Assembly (NCBI RefSeq): GCF_029784155.1
Contig: NC_073692.1
Coordinates: 422,654,305-422,718,304, forward strand
Direction of reading: 5' to 3'
Origin: Uranotaenia lowii
Taxonomy: Eukaryota > Arthropoda > Insecta > Diptera > Culicidae
DNA: 64,000 nucleotides
Shown: positions 1-13,009 of the stretch, one piece after another
How the letters are laid out: every line of letters begins with the position of its first letter
Numbering within the stretch: the first letter of the stretch is position 1
Translations under genes and position numbers: made by a program
The notes under the pieces: generated by a model
The model's input: the letters and a program-made list of their open reading frames with translations, nothing else
Told to the model about the DNA's origin: nothing
Database searches by the model: none

Positions 1-800
1 AGGGTGTCCAATGGTAGATTGGGAATTCCCAGGAGTCAATTAGTTTTGAGGAATACTAAAAATACCGGGAAAAGATCTAAAAGTCATAAAAATTCCATCC
101 ATCAATATAGAGTTAAACCTGCCGCTGATTTTCATCAAAAAGTACATAAGAAGTGAACATAAGCTTCTAAAACTAATACAACTCGTTTAATTCATAACTT
201 TTTTTCTCCCAAAGTAGCATTTTTGTCCCCATATAGGTATTTTTCTTAACTTTAATCTTTCGAACCGTTTATAGCCTTTCCGTGACTTAAACAACTTAAC
301 TAAACATACATATTTGTTCAGTCTCTTTTCCAAAAATACACAAGCTTAACTAAAAAAAGACGAGTATGATTCAACAAGGAAAATGATCGCTCTATTGATC
401 GTTTAGAATTTCCGATTCGCATATTTAGGCAGTAGAAAATCATCAGATATAAAAATAACACTACTAGAAAAAAATAAACAACTACCTAAGAATTCACAAG
501 ATTAAATGGATAACCTGAAGTCCAGCATTCCATTTATCACTAATGAATAATCTTCCTCAATTTTGTCATTTTTAAGCAAGAAGTATTCATTTTGTTGGTT
601 TATTTACTCCTAAAGTTGTAACACTTATAAACTTACTTTTTTCTTAATAAAACAACTTGTAATTGAACCAATTTTGTTTTAACCGTTCGCAGCATGAAGT
701 ATGAAAATAGTTAAAGGATGTTTGTTGCTGAAATCAACCATTCAAGAAATTAATGCCAAAAAAACAAAAAACGTTTATCTTCAATAGTTTTAACTCTATT
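1..800. other. AT-rich non-coding stretch
   Basis: AT-rich sequence with scattered homopolymer runs. I see no open frame with coding character, no RNA gene and no recognisable transposon domain. It ends where a small TIR element begins near 803. Confidence 0.5.
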
Positions 801-802
801 TA

Positions 803-960
803 ATAAGGTTTCCGGATCGCTCGGTTTTATCCGAGTTTGCTCGGAAATTCAATATAAAATTTAAAATAAGTTCGGTCCGGCCTGGTTGCCCGGAATTCAT
901 AGAAAATGTTCGGATTTTGCACGGTTTTATTTCAATTTTTAAATAAATTTAAATAAAAAA
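803..960 (+). mobile_element. Left end of a small TIR element (AGGTTTCC family)
   Basis: This segment opens with AAGGTTTCCGG and carries GC-richer text reading roughly tccgagtttgctcgg ... ggcctggttgcccgg. The same order of motifs recurs at 40928-41387, where both ends of the family are visible, and again from about 42605. Here only the left part is present. The right end is not found, and a 9-bp array takes over directly downstream. Family membership is from by-eye alignment; no transposase is encoded. Confidence 0.55.
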
Positions 961-962
961 CA

Positions 963-1816
963 ATTGTCATTTTTGTCATTTTTGTAATTTTTGTAATTTT
1001 TGTATTTTTTGTAATTTTTGTCATTTTTGTCATTTTTGTCATTTTTGTCATTTTTGTCATTTTTGTCATTTTTGTCATTTTTGTCATTTTTGTCATTTTT
1101 GTCATTTTTGTCATTTTTGTCATTTTTGTCATTTTTGTCATTTTTGTCATTTTTGTCATTTTTGTCATTTTTGTCATTTTTGTCATTTTTGTCATTTTTG
1201 TCATTTTTGTCATTTTTGTCATTTTTGTCATTTTTGTCATTTTTGTCATTTTTGTCATTTTTGTCATTTTTGTCATTTTTGTCATTTTTGTCATTTTTGT
1301 CATTTTTGTCATTTTTGTCATTTTTGTCATTTTTGTCATTTTTGTCATTTTTGTCATTTTTGTCATTTTTGTCATTTTTGTCATTTTTGTCATTTTTGTC
1401 ATTTTTGTCATTTTTGTCATTTTTGTCATTTTTGTCATTTTTGTCATTTTTGTCATTTTTGTCATTTTTGTCATTTTTGTCATTTTTGTCATTTTTGTCA
1501 TTTTTGTCATTTTTGTCATTTTTGTCATTTTTGTCATTTTTGTCATTTTTGTCATTTTTGTCATTTTTGTCATTTTTGTCATTTTTGTCATTTTTGTCAT
1601 TTTTGTCATTTTTGTCATTTTTGTCATTTTTGTCATTTTTGTCATTTTTGTCATTTTTGTCATTTTTGTCATTTTTGTCATTTTTGTCATTTTTGTCATT
1701 TTTGTCATTTTTGTCATTTTTGTCATTTTTGTCATTTTTGTCATTTTTGTCATTTTTGTCATTTTTGTCATTTTTGTCATTTTTGTAATTTTTGTCATTT
1801 TTGTCATTTTTGTCTT
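963..1816. repeat. (TTTTTGTCA)n 9-bp minisatellite, about 95 copies
   Basis: A nearly perfect tandem array of a 9-bp unit. Variant units (TGTAA, TGTAT) sit at the left edge and one TGTAA unit near the right edge, while the centre is homogeneous, as expected when slippage or unequal exchange homogenises the interior. The period is a multiple of three and contains no stop in most frames, so ORFs of 256-291 codons (Met-Thr-Lys or Leu-Ser-Phe repeats) appear on both strands. They are not genes. Read on the minus strand, the unit is AAAAATGAC, the same as the large array at 46.7-50.8 kb. Confidence 0.97.
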
Positions 1817-1819
1817 TTT

Positions 1820-3800
1820 GGTTACATAATCCAGAAAGGATTTAAAAATTCCAAAAGAACAAACTCTTGTCTATTGAACAGAAGACAGTTTTCTGTTAAT
1901 TTGTTATAATTTTTTTTTCCTGTGTTTAACCTAATGCGTCAAATTATTTTACGCCAATATCGTTGCCAAATGCGTGGATTTGAGTTTGGCATTTTCATTC
2001 TGTTAGGGAATGATGATTTCGGCCTATAGTATTGCAGCTGCATCTACAATCCCTTCTTTGGTCTAAATCTTTGTTTTGTCAGCGACTGTTTATCTTGATT
2101 CCGTTGTTCTCTACACATATCCTATGAAAATATTCACCGTTTGCCTCTATTATTACTGTCATTCGAAATACACGGCTGACTGATCGCTTTAAAAAGGAAA
2201 CATAAAGAAAGAGAGAAAAAAGTTTAAAACAGGGTCTATTATTAGCTAATTGAAAGTTTTTGAACCGACAAACGAGTCTCGAAACCTTTCGCGCATTTGC
2301 CCAATGGTTCGACGTTTTTGGTGACACAATCCCATCAACAATAATACTGAATGACTGACTGGCTGGCAGAGAATGAAGGAAAATCCCATCCCTCCTCGGC
2401 TCAAGCACAGTTATCCTTTTTTTCCCATCGGAGTGACAGCAGGATAGAGACAGCAGCCTAGGGATCAAGGCAGGAAAACCACTTGAAATGCCGAAAAGAA
2501 ATCGAGAATGGTTAGGATAATAAGCGAGCGAGAGCGCCTTGGGATGATCGTTTATCAGGGTAAGGATCAATCTTCGTCATCTACACCAGTGTTCTAGGAC
2601 AGTGTTGTGGCATTGAATTAGACCTACAAGAACAAGAATTATCGCCTGGCTGAATCCCTGAGATCAACTCCGGATCCGAAAATAATTAACCGAATTAGGT
2701 AGGAGGAATTGCCATCCTCGTCACCCCGTAACATGTCCGGATGAAAAAGGGGAAAATTGAAAATCAAACCGAACAGATGACGCACCGCACTGAACTCTTC
2801 GCATGATCTCTGATCTGAATCTTTTCCGAAAGCTTCCCAAACGGCAAAAGGATGACGATGATTATGAGACTGTGATCCGGCAACTTAAAAAATGTAACGT
2901 AGAATGTAAAGGGAAATAAAAGGAAAAAATCCCAAGCCCAGATCGGTTCAAGTGATGTCTTTTCATCATTTGCTTCCGACCGTTTCGGGAAAAGGATGAC
3001 GGAAATATGTCCGTTTTTTTATTGTAAATTATAGGGTTGGATTTCTTTGCGATAGCTTCAGATGATACCGAAATAAGAGTGAGTTTTCGAAAGGGCGTCG
3101 AGATATTTTAAGAACCCTTCTCTCAAACGTTCCTAGTATTTAGTCCACAGAGTAAAATACAAAAAAGTACTCTGCTCTGAAAAAAGGTTTGGAATACTTT
3201 GATTATTGATTCCTGATTTTCAGTTCATTGTTGAAAACTATCAACCACAAATGGAAAACCCATTCTTTAATTGTTAATCCGTCTTATTTCTCGCTTCAAA
3301 GAGTTGCTGCCCGAAAATGGATTATGCGGTTGCCGAAAAAATGCACCTTGCTTGTATTAGGTTTTTGCATATGAGAAACTGAGCAACATGTGCAACTTAT
3401 TTGAGTGATTCCTAAATATGAAGACATTGTGATGTAGGCTAATTATATTGATATGCAGACGTTTTTTCACCCCCAGAATGGAGTGAATTACCAATAATTC
3501 AATAAGCAGCTCGTTGAATTTAACACCATGAACCGGGTTCACTTTGATCAACGTGAAAATTTTTCACATAATCAGCAATAACAAAGTCTAAACTTCGAAT
3601 ATCTTAAAACTTTTTTCTGCGTTAAAAAACCTACATATAAGTCGAGTTTCAAATTGGTAAAGTTTGTAGAAAAAATGAAAGGGGAACAGGAAAATTTAAT
3701 TTGTTTTTGTAGTTGAAATTTGATAAGTTATGTTGAAAAATTTAGCACCTTAATTAATGCAGCATCATTTTCCATCTTTAGATGTTATTTGTTGTTCAGT
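1820..3800. other. Non-coding stretch, partly GC-richer, no gene supported
   Basis: Between about 2080 and 3000 the composition is closer to balanced and the sequence looks unique. A 163-codon minus-strand frame lies at 2079-2570, but it has no recognisable domain and no splice or promoter context that I can defend. A 64-codon frame at 3357-3551 is equally unsupported. I see no transposon protein motif. Confidence 0.4.
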
Positions 3801-3802
3801 CT

Positions 3803-4505
3803 TAACACATTAGGGGCCGGAATGTTGTTTTTTTGGAACGCGATGAAATCTAAACCAAGAAACTCCGAAATTCAACATTGATTATCTCAAAATTCATTGG
3901 ACAAAAAGTTACAAATTTAGTATCTTTAAGCCTCCGAAAGTGTTGGGTTCAGTTTTGTAGAGTTTCATGAATAATTTTATATCATCTTAGTTTGTTCTGA
4001 ACTGCCTTAGCGACTGATAAACTAGCACTTGTAAATATAATGAAGGTGTTTTCAGTGTTTTGTATCCTTTATGATCAAGAATACTCGCTTAAACCGTCCA
4101 AATAGTGACCGATCAATATTACCCCAATGCACCAAATTGAAAACAAAGACAAAATAGATTTTTATATCAAATTCATAGTAGTCTAATAAATTTCTTTAAG
4201 CATATTTTACGTTTATATGAGTCCAGTACTTTTTTTTTTAAAATACGAAACATGTCACATCCCCCTGAACAGAAAAAATAATCTTATTTTGTTTGAATAA
4301 AATTTCAAGATAGATGATGACTTGTTTGATAAACTTAATTTTTTATTAAATAACTAAACAATATTTGTATGTTAACACATTAAGGACCGCGAATAAATCT
4401 AAGCCGGGATACACCAAAATTCGGCAGCCTATATCTCACGAACCAATGAACCAAATTCTACAAATTTAGTATCTTTAAGTTTACAAAAGTGTTATACTAA
4501 ACCAG
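3803..4505 (+). repeat. Pair of dispersed direct repeats (about 140-155 bp each)
   Basis: Two related segments occur in the same orientation, about 3803-3957 and 4372-4505. Both start with ttaacacatta, continue with a ggccgg or gaccgc patch, and share a 21-base stretch running from acaaattt to ctttaag, followed by aaagtgtt. They are diverged elsewhere. They look like two old copies of one dispersed repeat rather than a recent tandem duplication. The class is unknown. Confidence 0.55.
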
Positions 4506-4509
4506 GCCC

Positions 4510-6355
4510 GTGCGAAAGACCCGTCCATGGGAGGCGGGGTTTCGAAATCAAAATTCAGCCAAAAATAATAACAATCCAAAAATTATACAAGAAATATGGA
4601 AATTGATTTCTAAATTATTTTATTGCAAAAAATTATCACACAAACTGAAAAAAAACTTAATAAAATTTGAACTTTACAAATCCTACTTCGAATCAAATCA
4701 GTAAAAATCATTATCGAATCAAAAACATGATTAAATAAAATGAAAATTAGAAAAACGTTTCAATCGAAGGTTTTAAGTTTAAATATTTCAAGATCTGAAT
4801 ATTATGTCGCAATCAATTGGAATGTTGGGTCCTGAAAAGGACTGAAGGTGGAAACTATGTTATTCTTTTATAAATTATAGTTTCAATGGCAGAAGATTAT
4901 GCTTTCAGAGAAATTCAGAATTGAAAAAAAACACATCATTTTGGTGCCTAAGATTGAATTTTGTCTAACACCTTGCGTTTTGTTGATATGAAGAAGTTTT
5001 GAAATGAAAAAATTTAAGTGAAATGAATCATTGATAACTGATGAGGTAACAAATTTAAAGTTACAGAAAAAAATCAGATTCTGATTTTTTTTTATTATAC
5101 CTATTTTAATTCAATTAGGGAATAATATTTCAAATGTTAAACAGTTCAAGAAAGTTTGGAAAGATATCATAACAAATATTTCTGACATTACTGGATAAAG
5201 TAAAAAAAAAAGGAATTCATTTAAAAAAAATTGTTCAAACTTGCAAAACGATTAGATTTTTGCTTTAAAGATAAATAAATTTCAATTTGGTAAAAAACTT
5301 CATTTTTATTTTGGGGATTTTCATCCGATAAAAACAACTTCATTGACAATGAGAAAAAGTACACAAATTGAAAAACTCTATAACTTTTTTCGTAGAGCTC
5401 AAATTGACTTGAAGTCGTGAGGAAAACTGGTAATTCATTCATACCTTAATTTTAAAATGTTTTGTTTTTGTTTGCGTTCGCGTTTGTTTTGACAAAACCT
5501 TAAAGTTTTGTCAAATCAAACGCATAAATTTCTGAAATGATTTCAAAATATTTGCAAAAGTTATTCAAAAAAAAAGCTTATAGAAAAATTGCATATGTAG
5601 ATCACGGGCACCCAAATTAGTCGAAATTACCTTTTAAATTCTTTACACCTCGAAGGATATTAATTTTCGGACCTTGTGTAATTCTTAAAAACGTTTTTGA
5701 ATGTAATGTTGAGCTTTGATAAGAACAAGAAACACAAAAACAAAATTGAGACTGAGATTGGTTTGATGAAAAATATTTTATTTTTAGCACATTTTTCGGT
5801 AAACGAAAATCTTTAGTAATAAAATAGAGGATATGAGGCTTTAGATTTTGATTTGCTGATTCTGATGACCATCGCAAGTCATGATACATAGCTTTCAACT
5901 TGTTGATGTATAAAATTAGTATTCGATGAATTACTTCTGAATTTAAATTGGTTGGTTTCAAATTCTTAATTTGATTGGTAACATTTCTGAATTTTTGAAT
6001 TTCAAGTTTAGAGTTTAAATGCAAAAGGTTAATTGAATCTCAAAACGAAATTAATAATTAAAAATGAGTCGATAAATAAAATGTCTCAAGCCTAGGGTGA
6101 TGTAAGACTAATCTCCACCGGAGGCGAGCAATTTTTCTAATTTTCTTGTTAACAATTATTTAACACCTTCTTAACAGCAACATTTTTGATTAATAAAATT
6201 AAAAATTTAACATTTTGTTAAAAGCAAAAGTACCTATACTTTAATCCTTATATCTTAGGCTACATAAAATCAATTTCAAACTTCCTTTTTCTCATATTGA
6301 AACTGAGCAACTTTTTTTAAAATCAATCCTTTGAACTTAATTTTTGCGTAAGAAT
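4510..6355. other. AT-rich non-coding stretch
   Basis: Strongly AT-rich with many homopolymer runs. A 135-codon minus-strand frame at 5617-6024 and a 73-codon frame at 5221-5442 have compositions set by AT bias (Asn, Lys, Phe, Leu) and no recognisable domain. I see nothing else to annotate. Confidence 0.45.
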
Positions 6356-6359
6356 TGTA

Positions 6360-7300
6360 GTAGGGGAACTGGGGGTAAGACGCCCACGTTAAGAAGAATC
6401 TTTCATAACTCGTAAATGAAGAATGCAATCCAGTAAATTCGAGAAGAGTTTTGAAAAGGGGACTGTTTTTCACCAGAAATATACAAACAGGAACACTTAT
6501 ACCAAATATATACCTCTTAATCGTTAAATTTTGAAAGGCTTTCTAAAGTATGATTTTCATTTCGTTTGGGGCAAAGTGCGCATATGTGTGTACCCAAACG
6601 CGCCGTTCAACGATTAATAAGTGTTTATTAATTCGAGGGCCCCCGAAAGTGTTTGCCAGGTAAAAACACTTCTTTCCTACTTCACAGATAGAAAAATGTA
6701 TTGCTACGCGCAGTGCTGCCAGATATACTGACGTTTTTGTGAATCGTTAGTTAAATCTATATTAAATTTACGAATTTTAAATATATTCGTTTATATTCAA
6801 GTTATGATTTCCAGTTCAACATATAAATATCTTTAAAATTGATGTAATGAATACTGCATATAAATTTAAACACATATGAAACATACTTAAAGATAAACGG
6901 ACATGGCGCGTTTTGCCCTGCCTAGACATGCTTATTAAAAATCGTTAAAAATATCAGAAAAAATAACTCAATTAGGAAATTTTTCGTTGTGTGATAATTG
7001 TCAAGACCCATGTTCATCATTGGAACAGATGCCAGATAAATGTTTTGCTGATAGATGTTGTAATTCCTTATGAGAAAAGTTGAAAAATTGCAAGGAAAGC
7101 TCCCAAAAAATTTTGTTTTCTTTTTTCGTCAAATTTACGCAACATAGAAAACTTAGAAGGTCCACAAGTGTTTATAAACGCATAAAAATGTAAAAAGAAC
7201 AAACTGGCATTTTCAGAAATGTTGAACAATGTTTGTTTAGTGAAATACTGATGGTGGCGCATCTTGTCCCGACTGCGCATTTTATACCCAGTTCCCCTAC
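6360..7300. mobile_element. Non-autonomous TIR element with 14-bp perfect inverted ends
   Basis: GTAGGGGAACTGGG at 6360-6373 is matched by its exact reverse complement at 7287-7300. Just inside both ends are related subterminal segments (taagacgccc on the left, gcgcatcttgtccc and tgcgcatttta on the right). Inside are further gcgc-bearing motifs (ggcaaagtgcgc near 6570, ggcgcgttttgcc near 6905). No transposase frame exists in the ~941 bp, so this is a MITE-type element. The target-site duplication is not clear, so the superfamily is not assigned. Confidence 0.7.
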
Positions 7301-7412
7301 TTATGATATTTGAGAACAAATGATGAATAATATGATGAAAACTATATTTTTGAGGAAGAATTCCGTTTTTATCGACGTTTATAGACTTGATTAATGCATT
7401 TATGTTTTTTAT

Positions 7413-7608
7413 TTGGCTTGTGATATAGCTCAGTTGGCAAGTCTGTTGTCTCCTGAGCCGATGTCCGCGAGTTCGAGCCCAAGAGTAAATATCGAACACA
7501 GTTGTACCGGATAAGTTTTTCAATAACAATCCGCCAACTGCAACGTTGATATAAAGTCGCGAATGCCATAAAGATGGTAAAACGACTATAATCGAAACAA
7601 AAAAAAAT
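7413..7608 (+). mobile_element. tRNA-derived SINE
   Basis: A Pol III internal promoter is visible. An A-box-like TAGCTCAGTTGG lies at 7426-7437 and a B-box GAGTTCGAGCCC around 7469-7480, spaced as in a tRNA. The D-arm/T-arm layout is tRNA-like, but the acceptor does not close, so this is not a functional tRNA gene. A ~120-bp non-tRNA body follows and ends in an A tract at about 7597-7608. A T-rich octamer (ttttttat) lies just before the head and again after the tail, a possible target-site duplication, but low complexity makes it unreliable. It resembles mosquito tRNA-SINEs in general layout; this is recalled from the family, not searched. Confidence 0.75.
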
Positions 7609-7619
7609 TTTTTTTTTAT

Positions 7620-8040
7620 GACTATGAATTCCTATGAGCATTCCAATTCGAAGATTTCGAGAGGTTTTTATTTTAGTCGGTATAAAATTGTAAATAGAAG
7701 TTATGATTTTTGTATCATAACTTTAATACTTCTATAATGTTCTATTATATAATAATGAAGAAAAGCAGTGTACAGTAGAATAACTAAAATAAGAAAAATA
7801 AGAACAAAACATGATGAATTTCACGCTTCAAGCGAGTTTGCTATTGATTTTTTTGCAATTTACTGTGGCATAAGATCAACAATTCTGTCAATATAAATTT
7901 ATTTTAGATCGACAAAATTATAGAAACACATGAACGGCTATGAACTAGATTCATTAATTATAAAAATAAACTTTCTTATGACTTTAAAATTTAAATTTAA
8001 AAAAGCAATTCAAGAGATTACTGTACTTTTCAATTATTTC
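7620..8040. other. AT-rich non-coding spacer
   Basis: AT-rich sequence between the SINE and the inverted satellite. I see no gene, RNA or transposon signature. Confidence 0.4.
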
Positions 8041-8044
8041 AGAA

Positions 8045-8800
8045 AAAAAGAATGGTCGGACTGCAAATCTTGAACCAAATGGGACGAACTTGATGTGATT
8101 TTTTTCAGGGATTCGAATAGAGGATGTTTGAGCGACCGCAAGCTCCTGATAATGGAGTTATGGCTGTTTTACCCTCCATTCCCTGATATTTTCAAATAGT
8201 TAAGAAAACGCAGGATTGCACTTGAAAATTTTGAACCAAATGGAACGTATCTTGTATGATTTTTTTCGAGGAATTCAATAAAGGCTGTTTGAGCCACCGC
8301 ACGCTTCGTAAAATATAGTTATTGTTGTTTTTACCCTCAGTTCACTTCCATTTGTCAATAAGTCAGAAAAAGAACCAAATAAACCATATCTCATGTAATT
8401 TTTTCCGACAAATCCCTTAAACGCTGTTCGATTTACCGCACGCTTCGGAAAATTTAGTAATGGCTGTTTTTACCCTCAATTTTCCTACATTTTTCAACTA
8501 TTTAAGAAAAAATCATGTTCAGACTTGAAAATGGGACCAAATGGGACGTCTCTTGTGTGATTTTTTTTCTCGAGAAATCGAATAAAGGCTGTTTGAGCCA
8601 GCGCACGCTTCGGATAATGGAGTTATGGCTATTTTACCCTCAATGCCCCTACTTGTTCAATTAGTGCAGAAGAAAAGCATGACTTGAAAATTTTGAACCA
8701 AATGGGACGTTTCTTGAGTGAGTTTTTCCAAAAACTCAATCATGCCTATTTCAGCCACCGCATGGATTGCAAACTGCAGATATGGCCTCAATTATGGATA
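8045..8800 (+). repeat. Satellite arm L: about 161-bp monomers, forward orientation
   Basis: Five diverged monomers are anchored by a gaaccaaatgggacg-like motif near 8072, 8233, 8372, 8534 and 8695, giving spacings of about 161, 139, 162 and 161 bp. Each monomer then carries cttgtgtgatttttt, a ggctgtttgagccaccgcac block and a ggctgttttaccctcaat block in the same order. Divergence between copies is substantial, so the array is not recent. No coding capacity is seen. Confidence 0.85.
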
Positions 8801-8937
8801 TGGCCTCGGCAAAAACTCAAACAATATTTTAATCGAAGAAATCTAAACTCTTAAGGAGAAATTGTAAAGCAGACACTGCTTAAACCTATTCTTAAGGAAA
8901 TGCACATGTATCAAACTAGTCTACGTTACGGTTGACG

Positions 8938-8961
8938 AATAAATAAATAAATAAATAAATT
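8938..8961. repeat. (AAAT)n microsatellite
   Basis: About six tandem AAAT units in the spacer between the two opposed satellite arms. Confidence 0.9.
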
Positions 8962-8974
8962 TTCTGAATAAATA

Positions 8975-9800
8975 AAAACATGTTGGAAATTGAGGGTAAA
9001 ATCAGCCATGACTCCTGTTACCAATGCATGCGGTGGCTCAATTAGGCTTCGTTAGATTTCTCGTAAAAAATAACACAAGATATGTACGTACCATTTGGTT
9101 GAAAATGTGTAATTCCGAACATGATTTTTTTCAGAAATTTTTGAAAAACATAGAGGAATTGAGGGTAAAAAAGCTATTAATCCCCTTTCCAAAGCGTGCG
9201 GTGGCTCGAACAGCCTCCATTGGTATCCTTGGAAAAAAATATATAAGATAAATCCCTTTTGTTTCAAAACTTTGATGTCCAAACATGCTTTTTTTCTGCA
9301 ATATTTGAAATATGTAAGGGGATTGAGGGTAAAACAGCCATAACTCCTCTTTCAAATGCGCGGGGTAGCTCAAATAGGTTGTTAGATTCCACGAAAAAAA
9401 TCACACAAGAAACGTCCCAAAATTTTGAAGTCCAAACATGATTTTTTTTCATATATTTAAAAAATGTTGGGAAATTGAGGGTAAAACAGCCTTAACTCCA
9501 TTTTCCGATGCGTGCGGTCGCTCAAACAGCCTTTATTCAATTCCTCAAAAAAATCACACAAGAGACGGCCCATTTGGTTCAAAATTTGGAAGGCCGAACA
9601 TGTTTTTTTTTAAATAATTGAAAAGTTTAGGGGAATTGAGGGTCAAAACAGCCTGCATTAGATTTTTCAGAAAAAATAGCACAAGATAGGTGTATTTTTG
9701 GTCAAAGTTTTAAAGTCTTAATAAGTTTTTTTTCTTGATTGTTTACTATTTTTAGGGGAAATAGGGGCTTAAAAGGCACTATAACTCCGTTCGTGAGCTC
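8975..9800 (-). repeat. Satellite arm R: the same monomers in reverse orientation
   Basis: The motif ttgagggtaaaacagcc, the reverse complement of the ggctgttttaccctcaa block in arm L, recurs near 8991, 9160, 9324, 9476 and 9637, with a decayed copy near 9772. Within each monomer the order of blocks is the exact reverse of arm L (ggtggctcaaacagcc, then aaatcacacaaga, then cccatttggttc). Arms L and R are therefore an inverted duplication around a ~175-bp spacer. ORFs of 60-80 codons in this stretch are shadows of the repeat. Confidence 0.85.
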
Positions 9801-11760
9801 GTGCGGCGTTTTCTCTTGAAATTCTTTTTCTTTAAGTCCTACTACGAAACACACCGTGTAAAAGATTGCACCGATTTAACTTTTTTCAAAAGTTATTTTT
9901 AAACATATAACAAATATGATGATAAGTTCAGTAATGCATCATGCGTCAAAGGAATTCAAGAGAAATTGGATAGTGTACTTTGTGGCATTTTAATGCTTTC
10001 AACTAATTCCTATCAAGTTTTGTATGCATAGCGATAGCCTTTAAATGCCCTTTTCTCCAACTCGGAAACTCGGAAGTAGCTAGTAACTCAAACAGAGTTT
10101 TTTGACACTTATAATCAAAGTCAGTTGTAGAGACTTCTTTTGAACACCTTCGCACATTTCATTTAATTGAAAAAAAGGAAAACATCCCACTCAGATTCTT
10201 TGCATACGTGAGTGATTCCGAATCGATGGCAAACAAAGTTTCGAACTTGATATTTTGATTTGTGGAATTTTTCACTCAAAATGTCACATTACTATACAGC
10301 TCCAACATAATTACACCTAACCATGTCGTAGGTGTACAAATATTATGAAAGCCATGCTGCCTCATCACTCAACCGAAAATGTCAATATTTTCGTTCTGGT
10401 AGAATAACAAAAGTCACCGATGCTCACAACATTATTGCATTCATTCTAGAATGGTTGATTTTGGGGGGCCACGGGGCTAAAAATTATTCAACAGACGAAA
10501 AAAAACCCTTAAACACACCGTCTTATCGTTGGCCCTTTCCCATCCATCACCGGCTGACATTCCGATTCGTGATGCCGATTTTGTTTATCCACATGCCACA
10601 CATTTTTCTCAATCACGGTGAAAAACAGCCATTTCACATCTTAATTGACGGTTTCAATGGTTTTATTTTAGACGACCCGCGTTATAGGCGTTGCATCGCT
10701 GAACAATTCGAGCGATGTCTGAGCTGGGCACTCAGAATGGTTCTCGAGTCAGATGAAAAACTGCACCGTTAACTTGGAAGTGACGCACATTAGTTGGATG
10801 TATAAAAAATCGGATTTCTTGTTCGAACACATGTTCGACAACTCACACTTCAGCGAAACAAGGCAATACGGCGTGTCTACGTTGTTTACTATTTATTTTC
10901 GTTTTTTTTCGTCTATGAATTGAAACAGTATGAGAAATCTATTTTTATTGATGCTCAATTTGGGTAACAGTTCAAAATTTTCAACAATTTTGCGATAATA
11001 CTAGTTTAAGCGATGCTATTTTCACTCAAAAATCACTCTTTATCAAAAAAAATCTCCCTTCTCAAAGTGCGAAGTGTGAAACCATTTTCTAAATCATCTC
11101 AAACGTGTAAGAAGTAAAGAGCAAAACATACTGAGATAGAAAAAAAAACCCTTGATACAACGTGACACGTGGTTCCGATCGCTTCGAGTTTTTCCACGGT
11201 TCACAGGACTGCGTTGTCAACGATAGCTAATGATCTTGATCCATGCTTGTTTTCCCGATCCCAAAATAGGTAGGGGGAGCTAGGAAGTTTTCACTAAAAA
11301 GAAGTCAATCTCGACCGGCAGAATGTCATCGATCCAAAAACCAAAAGGGGGAAAACCGGTGCAGCTCTGTCAGAGATTAAACTTCAAATTTAACACCAAG
11401 GGACACCATCATGACATGATTGGCAGTCGGAGATGAAAGCCAGAAGACCGACTTTGCTCCACGAAATGCCCCAAGTGTGTGGGAGATAATGTATGGGAAA
11501 ACAAATTCCGCTGAAGCGCATTACTAGTTTTCCACTTCCGGTTGAGGGAGGTGACGAATTCTTTTTTTTTTTAAGCCTATGAAAATAATCTGTTGCTCTC
11601 CATTCGTTTGTAATAGAATCGAAATTCAATTATTATCAAGGGATACACAAAATTTAGTCGTTTTAAGAATTGAAGGACTTCTAATTGTATAAAAGTTCTG
11701 TACTTTTTTTTAATTTGCCTGAAAAATTGCTAAATTGCTAGATTGATAGGCGCAAACTTA
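9800..11760. other. Non-coding stretch with a 146-codon orphan frame
   Basis: Mixed-composition sequence. The longest frame, 10332-10772 on the plus strand, has a moderately balanced amino-acid mix, but I recognise no domain, there is no paired splice site I trust, and its first third is AT-driven. A 79-codon minus-strand frame at 11390-11629 is likewise unsupported. I do not call either a gene. Confidence 0.4.
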
Positions 11761-11762
11761 AG

Positions 11763-13009
<1,247 letters not shown>

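Noticed and set aside
963..1816. CRISPR-like regular spacing
   Set aside because: A continuous 9-bp tandem repeat with no spacers, in a eukaryotic sequence.
2079..2570. 163-codon minus-strand frame as a gene
   Set aside because: No domain, no conserved-looking motif and no supporting splice or promoter context.
7421..7485. Functional tRNA gene
   Set aside because: The A and B boxes are good, but the acceptor stem does not pair and an A tract ends the unit; it is a SINE.
10332..10772. 146-codon plus-strand frame as a gene
   Set aside because: No recognisable domain; it can arise by chance in this length of sequence.
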